Shown piece after piece: positions 51,315 through 61,329 of a stretch of DNA of 64,000 bases; the stretch's first letter is position 1, and each line of letters opens with the position of its first letter. The notes below the pieces were generated by a model that was not told the origin of the DNA, did not search any database, and saw only the letters and a program-made list of their open reading frames with translations. Source of the stretch: Atriophallophorus winterbourni. Lineage: Eukaryota > Platyhelminthes > Trematoda > Plagiorchiida > Microphallidae. Where the stretch lies: positions 1 to 64,000 of the forward strand of contig JACCGJ010019016.1 of assembly GCA_013407085.1 (NCBI GenBank), given 5' to 3'. Made by a program: the position numbers and the translations under genes.

Positions 51315-52170
51315 AATGCGAGCTCGACGAACAACATCTTCTCTTGCACCCCATCCAGGCAAGCACCCTCGCCCAACATTGGTTATACCAAAAATAAGCG
51401 CTTTCAGGCCATTCTTCCAAGTTAGCGGCTGACCGCCAGCAACTTTCTCCAGTCTGTACCAATAAAGCATGAAGTGCTTGTCGTGGTAACCGTTCATGTG
51501 CAGGACGTGTCCCGACCGGCGGAGACGACGTCCTTTATTGGCTGTATGAATGCAAGTGCCGTTGCTTCCTAAGACGCGTCGCCTGACTTCGGAGTGGTGT
51601 TGCCACCGAACGTGAGCAATCTTGCACAGACAACGTTGGTTGAAAACCGCCATGCTCCTCACATCTGCGCGAAGTGACTAACATTCGCACTCACAAAACA
51701 GTAGTGACCTTACCAAAGTGAAATAGATCCTTTATTTACGCTCAACGTCTCTTCCTGAGGCACTTCAGTTTGGTGAATGCCAGTTTGGCCCTAGCAATTC
51801 TGGGCGTGATTTCCTTTTCTATCCCAGGCCCAGCAACGACCAAACTTCCTAGTCAAGAACAAGATCATTTATAGCAACATTTGGCAGTTCTCCTGACCAG
51901 CCTTGAAGGAGCACTTTATACTCCCTAGTGAAAAATAGCCTATACTTAGATGCCTCAATTGCCATCGTATTCAAGGCCTGTTGGGTAAATGTTGAGTCTT
52001 CACCCAGTAAGGTAATATCATCAGCATAATCCAGCTCCTCCTGCAAAGCGCGTGAAGAAGTTATTAAGAGTACTCCATGTGGGAGTCTTCGATGGCGAAT
52101 TTGAACAAAAACGGTGCGTTTGGACAGCCTTGTCTTACACCTTTCCTGTCGAGTGAGCGTATAAATCATT
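51290..52170 (-). pseudogene. RTE-like RT C-terminal fragment (copy F)
   Basis: - strand frames 51849-52169 and 51288-51662 with a broken middle part. Motifs: EELDYADDITLLGEDSTF, AIEASKYRLF, KVLLQGWSGELP, then FNQRCLCKIAHVRWQHHSEV, GRRLRRSGHVLHM and GGQPLTWKNGLKALIF, GCLPGWGAREDV. 5'-truncated before the palm. Confidence 0.7.
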
Positions 52171-52466
52171 CAGGGCGGCGATGTATTAGTTTCATGGCAA
52201 AGTTTATTGACTTTATTAAATGACGTTTATTTAAGCAAAAATATTGTGACATATCAGAAGGAGAAACAATCATTATCATGACGAATAATTTCCGTCGTGT
52301 TCAAGTACTTGCCTTCATCGGTTCATTGTGGTATGGATACATTTTGCGTAAAACTGTGGCGTTACGGAGTTAAAAAAATTTTCAAAGCTGTTTCCACTGA
52401 GGCATCCTTAGCTAATTGTTTTCATGAAGAAACTTGTGCATGGAGATAAACAAATAATAGTCGGAT

Positions 52467-52670
52467 GTATGTATGTATGATGTATGAAATCACAGGCAGT
52501 CATAGATTGCCCTTGGGCTAATATACTGCAATGTCGACCAGGCCTAGACAGATTTAAGACATTCAACTTAAAACGGTAGTGAGAATCCAGCGTGTTTCAC
52601 ATGCAGCTTAATACCAGTGGCAAATCAATCTAGCATGGTGTTAGCTGCGAAGTACAGAAGTATTTACCGA
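52467..52670 (-). mobile_element. Short retroposon, - strand, near full length
   Basis: Starts with a TATGTATGTATG tail on + and runs through GGCCTAGACAGATTTAAGAC, TCCAGCGTGTTTCACATGCA and GCATGGTGTTAGCTGCGAAG. Clearly diverged from the younger copies. Confidence 0.7.
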
Positions 52671-52796
52671 ATGCCATCAACACGCAGTCGGATGGGCCAA
52701 TGTCGGGAATATATGGTGGGTGTGGAATAATAGTTGTGGGCTAACCACTCGTGTAGCTCAACACCGGGTTTCTGCGAATTCTATTTAACTAACTAA

Positions 52797-52798
<2 letters not shown>

Positions 52799-52858
<60 letters not shown>
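52799..52858. repeat. (TA)n microsatellite, 3' tail of RTE B-type copy
   Basis: About 30 uninterrupted TA units, directly followed by the same 3' UTR sequence that follows the (TA)n in array units 1-3. Confidence 0.9.
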
Positions 52859-52860
<2 letters not shown>

Positions 52861-53520
52861 CATTTAAAAATGAAAAAGTGCCACCCGGCAATGCACGAGA
52901 AAAAGAAAGAAAAAAAGGTACTATATGAGGGGGAATTTTTTGTCCATTGTTCCACATGTCGATTTTTTGATTTTTTTTATATTTATTCAGAAATTTGAGG
53001 GGGGAACACAAAATAGAAAGCACTCTCTCCACTGTTGCCGGTTCTCAGCCATCGTCGACAGCGTGTCAAGCCACAGACACTCACTATCTCTTGGACCCCA
53101 CCCAGGAAGCCGCGTTCGTCTGACCCGAGCGTTTTAAGGCCTTCTTCCAGGTCAGCGGTTGTCCACCTGAACACCACCGCCAGCCTGAGCCAACCGACAA
53201 CGCAGCGCGCAGAAGGGTAGGCTCTCAGGCTTCATTCTCAAGACATGCCCTAGCCAGCGGAGACGGGAACGGTCGATTAGGTCTCGTTGCATCAGGCTGT
53301 CCACACCTAGAACACGGTGCCTCACTTCAACGTTGCTAGTGCGGTGTTGCCACCACACTCGTGCAAGCCTCCGTAAACATCGATGTTCAAACACCTCCAA
53401 GCGCCGGAGCTCCTCTGCGCGTACTGCCCAGCTCTCGCACCCGTAAAGCAAGACAGACCTGACTGAGGCCAGGTAAACTCTCCCCGTGAGTCTCAAACTC
53501 ACGTCAGACCGCTTCCAGAG
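52859..53520 (-). mobile_element. RTE B-type LINE, 5'-truncated copy
   Basis: Nearly identical to 25050-25720 of array unit 1: 3' UTR, then frames 52983-53177 and 53152-53541 with RVYLASVRSVLLYGCESWAV, VWWQHRTSNVEVRHRVLGVD and RSRLRWLGHVLRMK. Ends at 53520, inside the RT thumb. Independent insertion of the RTE B family, showing that the family with a (TA)n tail was recently active. Confidence 0.8.
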
Positions 53521-53539
53521 CTTTCTGCTGATAGAATAC

Positions 53540-54335
53540 ATGATGCGTCACGTGGGCTTATTATTGCGCCTAACAAGTGTGAAACACTTATCCAGGACTG
53601 GAGCGACTCTCTTTCAAACCCAAATGTGTGTGATGTCAATCTTGAATAGATCGACAGCTTTGCTTACATTAGCAGTTGTATCTCTGCCAGCGGTTGTGTC
53701 AAGGACGAGATCACACAACGTGTTCGTAAAGCGGGTGTAGCGTTTGCTAACCTTCGCCACTTGTGGCGTCGACGCGATGTTTCACTCCATATTAAAGGCC
53801 GAGTGTGATGCCTGCTACACTACATAATGGATGCGAAACCTGGTCTATCTGAGCGGAAGATGTCTGTCGGCTTTCTGTTTTTGACACCTGTTGCCTGCGT
53901 AGGACCAAGTGGCCACGGACTTAGAGAAATGCTGATGCTTGCTTGTTTGGGATTTGTAGGGAATGCCTCCTTACTGTTTACCATACCGCGCCTTATTCGC
54001 AGAGCATGACAGAAGCTGGGAGAAACGACCGGGTGGCCAGTCCATGACGTGGCGCGTTGAGGTTGAGAAAATCACGGTAGCGCTAAGCTCAGTTGGGTGT
54101 ATTATTTTGCCTGGGTGGGGTTCAAACGCTCCTTAAGGCTGCAAACCGAAGTCAGTGGCGGCAGTTTATATTATTATGTCATAATTTTTTAATCCGGTAT
54201 TATTTGATAAAGAAAACACAAAAACAAAAGAAAAAATCGCAAGCTGCTTATGCGCATTTGCTTTTGCATATTCCGCGTGCCTAATACTTCATATTGCTTG
54301 GCATTTTGTCTGGCTCCAGACTTGTGCTTCATGAT
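53540..54335 (+). pseudogene. RTE-like RT C-terminus and 3' UTR, degraded
   Basis: + strand, several frames: APNKCETLIQDWSDSLSNP, SFAYISSCISASGCVKDEIT, AFANLRHLWRRRDVSLHIKG, then RPGGQSMTWRVEVEKI, GCIILPGWGS and NRSQWRQF. The 3' UTR from about 54175 resembles 48553-48775 (-) and ends CTTCATGATGATGAG, an (ATG)n tail. Confidence 0.65.
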
Positions 54336-54429
54336 GATGAGAAAGGTGATTAAACGTAAACTGTTTGCCCGTTTGAGAACTGAAAGAGAAAGTTGGTGGA
54401 GTCTTAAGGCTACCTGAGTTACCTGGGCA

Positions 54430-54520
54430 AACTGACTAGGCATGGGCAACCTGACAGTATCTTAGCCCACGTGCAGTCTCTGACTGTGCGGCACTTTGCC
54501 TGAATTAGGCTAGTGCTTTC
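54430..54520 (+). repeat. Short retroposon, 5'-truncated
   Basis: Begins at GGCATGGGCAACCTGACAGT and runs to GCTAGTGCTTTC, followed by a very long tetranucleotide tail. Confidence 0.75.
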
Positions 54521-54597
54521 ATACATACATACATACATACATACATACATACATACATACATACATACATACATACATACATACATACATACATACA
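54521..54597 (+). repeat. (ATAC)19 tail microsatellite
   Basis: About 19 perfect ATAC units, the expanded 3' tail of the preceding short retroposon. Confidence 0.95.
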
Positions 54598-54639
54598 AGA
54601 AGGAATCTACGACGGCAATAAGCGATTTCGAACTCATTA

Positions 54640-55141
54640 GAGCTACTTGCACCAGCGCAGAGAGCGATGGGTAGAACATTTTGAGGCACATTTTAACTGG
54701 ACTTCTACATTCACGGATTTTGAGGATACCGACCAGTGTACCCCGTGAGGCATCCACTCAACCAGAGATTTGCAATGTACTCCGGAGCCGTAAGTGCCAT
54801 AGGGCATCAGGTCCTGTTGCCTTGGACAGATGACGGTTTCGCTCCAGTTTGCGAACTTCAAGAGCTGTTCGCCAACATATAGGCTGAAGAACGCGTTCCT
54901 ATCCTATGGAGAAAATCAGTAATTGCTCCGATTTTCAAAAATGGACAGTGCGATTCCTATTAAAATCATCGGGTTAAGTTTCATTTCAGTAGCTCCTAAA
55001 ATATTGGCATCCATTTTGCTTCACCGGTTTAGCGGCAAACAAGAAGAGCAAATTCGTGAGGAGCAAACTGGATTTCGTGCCGGTCGACAGTGCATAGATC
55101 AAACATTCACACTCCGTCCATTTCTGGAGCAACGCCACGCG
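54640..55141 (+). pseudogene. RTE-like linker and RT fragment
   Basis: + strand with many breaks: LHQRRERWVEHFEAHFNWTS, a damaged RSCSPT region, SVIAPIFK-like, SFISVAPKILASILLHRF, EEQIREEQTGFRAGRQCIDQ. Closest by eye to RTE D. It ends at a trinucleotide repeat. Confidence 0.65.

Positions 55142-55176
<35 letters not shown>
55142..55176. repeat. (ATT)n microsatellite
   Basis: About 12 ATT units inside or at the end of the RTE fragment. Confidence 0.95.
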
Positions 55177-55231
55177 ACAAGTCTTTACAGACGACGTGCC
55201 AACAAGTATACCACGAAGAGGGTACATGATG

Positions 55232-55410
55232 TGTCGTATATCGCTGTCTGTTTGTCTTGTACTGTCTTTTTATACTATAAACTCGTGACCATATATAAAC
55301 GCATCCCTCTCCCTTTTCAGCCGTATATTGTATCAACAAGTTGTTTAAAGTCCAAATCTTGGATTTTCTTACACTCTACTTGTTGGGTTCTCTATAATCA
55401 ATCCACCACA
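55232..55410 (+). repeat. 5' LTR, 179 bp
   Basis: TGTCGTATATCG...CACCACA. TATATAAA at 55292-55299. The 15-mer AACAAGTTGTTTAAA at 55335-55349 is exactly complementary to the 15 nt at 55412-55426 just beyond the LTR. Confidence 0.9.
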
Positions 55411-55411
55411 A

Positions 55412-55426
55412 TTTAAACAACTTGTT
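55412..55426 (+). promoter_or_regulatory. Candidate self-complementary primer-binding site
   Basis: TTTAAACAACTTGTT, one base after the LTR end, is the exact reverse complement of LTR positions 55335-55349. There is no TGG start as in tRNA-primed elements. It could bind the 5' end of the element's own RNA, as in Tf1/sushi-type self-priming. Confidence 0.5.
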
Positions 55427-55430
55427 ATCA

Positions 55431-56204
55431 ATGGATCGCTTTCTCAAACCAGACCGATTCGACATTGATCCTCATTCACCGGATGCTGGAGACCACTGGC
55501 AACACTGGTATAAAACATTTACGAACATTCTCTCATCAATCGATTCCCTGAATCCGAACAAGCTCGACATTCTAGTAAATTACGTCTCTCCATCTGTTTT
55601 CAAACACATCAATGAAAGCCGAACGTTCGATGAGGCGTTGAGCATACTGGAAAATCTATACGTTCAACCGAAAAATGAAATCTTTCCTCGCCATGTATTA
55701 TCAACATCCAGACAAGAAAGCGGTCAAAGTTTAGAGCATTTTCTGCAAACTCTGAAGTCCCTAGTTAAAGAGTGTAATCTGAAATCAGTGAGTGCTGAGC
55801 AATACCGAGACGAACTAATTCGAGATGCTTTTATCCGCGGCTTGCAATCCAACCATATTCGGCAACGCTTGCTTGAGCAAAAATCACTAGATCTGAAAAC
55901 GGCATTTTAGCTTTCTCGGAAGTTGGAGATGGCCCATCAACAGTCAGTGGTCTATGATAATGCACCTTCATCAACTTGTCATGCCTCAACGCAACCAGTA
56001 CCTGATCATGTGGAGAAACCCAACACGTCTCGTGAGACCGCATTTGCTGTAAGTAGTCAGATTTGCTTTTTCTGCGGTTATACACGACATCAACGCACTA
56101 AATGTCCAGCAAGAGATGCTCTATGCAAATTATGTGGGAAGAAAGGTCACTTCCATCGTGTGTCGATCTTCCCGACAGAAACCGGCTACGGCTGTGGTCG
56201 ATAG
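55431..56204 (+). pseudogene. Gag with in-frame TAG and frameshift
   Basis: ATG at 55431. Capsid-like region with HWQHWYKTFTNILSSID, RTFDEALSILENLYVQPKNE, SLEHFLQTLKSLVKEC, FIRGLQSNHIRQRLLEQ. TAG at 55908-55910 interrupts it, and the same frame continues to the zinc knuckles CFFCGYTRHQRTKC and CKLCGKKGHFHRV; a frameshift near 56160 takes the last Cys out of frame. Gag packages the element RNA. Truncated and inactive. Confidence 0.8.
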
Positions 56205-56354
56205 CAACTCAACGTGTTCCCGATGAGTTACCGTCGCATCTGAGGGGTTCTGATACTTGTTTTCCAGATCCTTAAAGGAACAAACATCCGTGCCATGAAC
56301 TGCTGTTGATGGCACCCAGTTCCGGAACCCGGGGACATGTCTTCAAGCCAACTC

Positions 56355-56434
56355 ACCAGTCTCTGACTGTGCGGCACTTTGCCTGGATCAGGCTTGTGCT
56401 TTCATACATACATACATACATACTAGTCGGTTGA
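56355..56434 (+). repeat. Short retroposon, 3'-most 80 bp with CATA tail
   Basis: CAGTCTCTGACTGTGCGGCA through CAGGCTTGTGCTTTCATACA and four CATA units. A strongly 5'-truncated copy, as expected of LINE-driven insertion. Confidence 0.8.
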
Positions 56435-56749
56435 ACTACCGTAAATTTTTTTCTTTTCTATCCGTACCCCTAATGTTTAGAATGATCTACCAGTTTTTGT
56501 CGTAACCTATCCATCCCTCTCCATTTTTAAATAGCGACTTGACGCTTATTTTCATTTTTCTCAACAAGTTTAATGGATTTTCACTTTTCCTTCTTCTTAG
56601 TACTGCATCAATTTTCCTCTTTATTTCCAGATACATATATACGGAACTATGCTGATTCATCTCCCACTGTATTGACTGTTGTGATACATTTAACCCCACA
56701 GTTTACGGAACTTTGGCAAACGACGTCGAACCCGCTGAACTCCACCCGA

Positions 56750-56826
56750 CCCCCTGTATTGACTATCCTATGGTTATATTTTAAGTTCATAGCTTTTTGT
56801 ACCATAATATACTATGGACTATTGAC
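56750..56826. repeat. Dispersed repeat, partner of 495-566
   Basis: GACTATCCTATGGTTATATT ... ACTATGGACTATTGACC; matches the left-end copy with point differences and small indels. Confidence 0.35.
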
Positions 56827-56834
56827 CAGCATCT

Positions 56835-59800
56835 GCCGAATTGTGGTGTCTTGACAAGCGGACCATGCTAGCCGGTTCTATGTTAAGACCTAGCTTTTGA
56901 CATAACTTTTGCATTGTTGCACATCTTCAGATTGACGCGTTATGAAGCCGGGTGAATCTGTCTCATGGTCATTGGAGTAAATCACGGTAAGTGCTTCGGT
57001 TCGTGCTACCGAAACCTTCAATGTCGTTGCCACTGGACTAGAGGAAAAAGCTCACGCAGTCAGAGCATGATTGGTGCTTATGCCGCTTAGCGACCTGTCT
57101 GCCTGCGACAGAAACACTAGATTGCTTTGTATTGACCTTATGATGTACGTGGTTGGGATGGGCCTGTGAGGACGGGATTGTTACTGACTTTTGTGCAAGG
57201 CTTAAAGAAATATGCTGTTCGCTGAACATGTTTTCAAGTTTCTGCAGACAGCCTTAGAGGGTAACGATAGTCTTGGTCAGTTAATCTATCAAATGCAGTA
57301 GACTTCGACAAATTAGGATATTAGTGCACGCGCTGCAAAATTAGAGCAATGTTCAGCCAAAAATTAGAGGTTAGACCTGAGCAGTGTGAGCGATACCATA
57401 CGGAACTGTTACCGCATTCAATTTCTTCGAGAACAATAGTAAAACACTTAGGATTTCCACATGAACTCAATAGATCAATAGTTTATTACGGTACAAAAAG
57501 CGGGGAGCTTGTACAAAACCGCAGGGTGGATTGTGCGGTGGATCGAAAAGAAAAGAATAGTAAAATGTTCGAGTTTTCAAGGCCTTATAGCGATTCATCC
57601 GTAGGTTGGCTTTTACCGGTTGCTTTACATTCACCGGATCTTCGAGTAACTTTAGAGTTAGAACAAAGTTTTTTGATTTAATAACAACCATGATGACAAA
57701 AACAGAATAAAAATGGAAATATGTTACGAGCGAAAATATTCAACTTGCGCGCGTAGATTGCGCATATATATCGTTTTTATTCTCAGAAATCATACACGAA
57801 TTTACCATAATAATTTCGACGAAACTGATGTACTTGCTTTCTGGCTAGTTGCAGGTGAACTCCTAAAACAAGTTTTGGCGCGTGAGCAGTCCAAATTCTA
57901 GGATTTTCCAAACCGCAATCAGAAAGTAATACGTTATTCCTCTAAAATGATTACAATTGGTTTGGAATCAGTATACATGTGCATTGTTGATCCAACTGAG
58001 ATTTCAAAACTAACAACGTATGCCTCCCGATCATTTTATCACTTAAATTGGAACAGACTTTTCAACATCACACGGCATACATAATTAAAGCAAACATACA
58101 CCATACACTTGTGTTAAAACGGAACAATTAATCGCATTCTTCTTCTGTGTCTATCTTGATAGAATCTAGATAAAACTTTATTGTTCCCAGACATTAGAGA
58201 ACTTTTTGACTACCGTTAGTTTGATTTTTACTATTGAACGCAAAAAGTATTTGAAAATTCAACTTGCTTCGGTCATTTGTACAATATTTTTTCTTCGTCC
58301 GTACACATTTTGATACTCTGATTATATATTGCATGCATTGGTTGACCGGGAATTCTTCATTATTATTAGTGTGTACATATTTACATGTATTCCTTATAAA
58401 AAAGCAATACCGAATTATGTAGAATTAATCAATTAAAGTACACATCGGATTAAACACCATAGAGATTTACATGAACTAATTCACTTGAAGCGAAAACACT
58501 CTATCCGCGTACTCCGAATATCAGTAGCTTACTCGAATGTACGACCTGATTAAGTTTGTAGAACTGGGGGGGTGTTATTTAGAAAATGCGAGAAAGCGTG
58601 CACGCTGCTGGGTTTATTGGGTTGACTGAGACACACTAAAAACTATAGGATTGGCCATGATTCTAGGAGACTTGTCAACATTAAAGGAACCATGTTCAGT
58701 TTGAACGTTGCACACTGGTTTGATGGAAGCTACCTTCAACCGGTCAAAATCAACCATATTTCGAACAGTATTTCACTTGTTGGCCAAGCATGTGGCAACG
58801 TGACTAATAGCTATGAAGTGTCCAGTCCTTAGTGCTTGCAGTAATTTGCGATTATGATTGGTTCAAAATAAAAAGCATATGAATTTAAATCACTTGATAT
58901 GTAACCGTTATGGGTGTATGGGCGAAAAGGACTAGCAGGCAAATGACGCATGAAGAATTGTAATCGGTTGAGGTAGAAAGGAAAAATGATACCTGTTGAT
59001 ACTCTAGAGCATGCGATCAATGCAACTGAACGGGGAAGTACAGTTTCGCAAACTAAGTCTGTCCCGGAATATCCGAGATCGTCTTTGACTATACCGTGTA
59101 TGTTCGAATGTTGTACATGTAAGCCGATTGCTTCACTTACTCGTCTATTTTCATTATGTTTAAAGCAGCTAGTACATAAACAGCAATCAATATGATTAAT
59201 ATTATATATAATTATTATTATTATGCATTCTACAACATCCATTTGTTACCATGTTAAAATTCCTAAAATTCCTCAAAAGAAGGAATTGCAACGTAAATTT
59301 AGACAGCGACAATTCTATAATCTCAAAGAAGATAAATAAATTAGAATCGGAACTGCAATTCTACATGGAGAAAGAAGAAACTTCCAAATGATATATGTTT
59401 CACTTTAACCATTGTTTTACTCAATGGAACCGAGTCTAGCTATTGACCATTATATTTTGATAAAAGCCAAAATTAATTAGAAACCATATATACTTTAGTT
59501 AACCAGAGAAACACGTTTAAAAGGCCATTTTGTTCGATTCAGCTTATTATTATCTTTTAAATGACTTTCAAGCATATATTCTATTTTCATATTTTATTCA
59601 GATTGTGCTGATTTTGTCAGCTTACGCAAAAACAGCATAAAGCAATGGATTAGAATTCCTATAAAAGTTAATGAGACGTGTTTTTTGTCTTATTTATTGA
59701 TTAAAAATATATTTTGGAGTGAACACCTATGTTTTCCAATGTTATTATGAAACCAGAACATACGCAAATGCAAATGCGTTTCGGTCGCATGAAGCACAAT
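56835..59800. other. AT-rich region, no gene recognised
   Basis: ORFs of 60-137 codons (for example 57349-57681 + and 58829-59242 -) show no known family and no splice context. Confidence 0.5.
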
Positions 59801-59813
59801 ATTACACTTATGT

Positions 59814-60235
59814 TTCAAGGCTCACTGAACCTAATCTCACTGTCTCCACCTGATGACGGCAAACAGCCAGAGACCGGTAGTGGAGTGTAATTTCGTGGGA
59901 TGTGAGCAAAACATCACGTTGATCATCTATAAGCGCGTTGCTTGCTTGACCGCGAATCACTTTGTGATTCTGTGTTTGAACATCGTGGTTCATTGTACGA
60001 ACCTTATGCAACAGTAGCATTTAAGTATAACCCTGTTAACCATTTTTTCGCTGTTTCGAGACTCACTTTATCTAATCTTACTGCCTCCACCTGATGATGG
60101 TAAACAGCCAGAAACCGGCGCTGCAGTGTAAGTTCGGGTATGTGAGCAACAAATAACTTTGGTCATCAATAGGCGCGTTGCGTGCTTGAACACTAATGAC
60201 TTTGTGATTCTGTGGTTTACCGGTTTTATATCCAA
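59814..60235. repeat. Pair of diverged direct repeats (about 170 bp each)
   Basis: 59814-59980 and 60053-60225 share CTCCACCTGATGA(C/T)GG(C/T)AAACAGCC, GCGCGTTGC(T/G)TGCTTGA and GACTTTGTGATTCTGTG-type blocks in the same order, period about 238 bp. They could be two monomers of a dispersed or satellite-like repeat. No coding content. Confidence 0.65.
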
Positions 60236-61329
60236 TATGAAATTCTAGGGACGAAGCTGTGCAGTGGTTCAACTAAAACGAAGGTAAGGTTGACATTGGG
60301 GCAACCAAATTAATTAGTCTTCAACTGAGACGAACTAAGTTGAAAACTACTTCGATTTCAACTAACCAAGTTTAGTAAGTTAAAGTCCAAGCGTTGAGCA
60401 CCGCGTAGATCACCGTTTCTCAGTTCGGCAAATTCAGAAACTCGATATGCATATACTACGTTATTCAACTGCATTGGATTGTAACAGCCAAAAATGGGGC
60501 CAAAAATACTGTAAAAGCAACTCTATGCAAAATCAATGACGACCGAATTTGATTTCAAATTTCTCTATCTAACAAATATGACACCTAAATTTTTGTCAAA
60601 TTCGAAGCGAAATAGAAGCGATTAAGATGAAACCTTTTTGTCTATCATTTGAAATGCATTATCGTTTAGATTAATTTATTTTGTATTGTAAAACTTCAGG
60701 CACACATTTTTATTTTACTGTTAAGAACGTTACACTGATTTCGGCACCAAGTCAACAAGTGCAGCTAAATCATATTCAATTCTAGCTATGTAGGTTTATG
60801 TTCAATAATATGGAAAACAGATGAGTTTTGTATTATCGACTAATAAAAAGATTTACCTATAGGAAATGACATTATGTACGTCATTTATTTATAAATGTAA
60901 TAGAAACGGGCCTTACATACTACCTTGTAACCTAAATTGAAGCCTAGAAAATTGTTTAATGCACCGCATACCATGTCCTTTAACTTCCGACCTCCGTGTT
61001 GTTTTTTATTGTCATCATTGCTGGATTAATTTAACGTAAAATCCGTATTCGAAAATCCCATCTATCCTATACATCTGTAGATTTATTCTCCTATGTGAAT
61101 CCTGGACTTGTTATGATCAATCTGACGATAAATTCATGATTCTAAGTACCAGATATTTAGGAACAACCGCACTTTAATTGAGGTGACATTTGCTTTATTT
61201 ATGTTCATTAGGGTTTTAATGTTAATAGCACGGCATATTCAAATTTAACGGAACTTGAACATTCAATATTGATATGAACCAACTTTGTTAGATCTTTTAA
61301 TATGTTGCATCTACTACCCACCAGCTTCA
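60236..61329. other. AT-rich region, nothing recognised
   Basis: No ORF, repeat or element could be supported. Confidence 0.5.

Larger units (their letters stand above)
55232..56215 (+). mobile_element. LTR retrotransposon fragment: 5' LTR plus gag
   Basis: A 179-bp LTR (55232-55410), a 20-nt leader, and gag up to the zinc knuckles; then homology stops. The LTR matches 12446-12624 in length and sequence, so both belong to one family. Pol and 3' LTR are absent. Confidence 0.85.

Noticed and set aside
54518..54757. 112-codon - strand ORF with repeated YVCM
   Set aside because: It is a translation of the (ATAC)n microsatellite tail.
55216..55416. ORFs within the LTR sequence (also at 12445-12645)
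   Set aside because: They translate LTR control sequence; presence in both LTR copies reflects LTR identity, not a protein.
57349..57681. 110-codon + strand ORF
   Set aside because: No recognisable domain, an overlapping - strand ORF of similar length, and no splice or repeat context; expected by chance in this length of DNA.
58829..59242. 137-codon - strand ORF
   Set aside because: Starts with a low-complexity Ile run from an ATT-rich stretch and has no family features.
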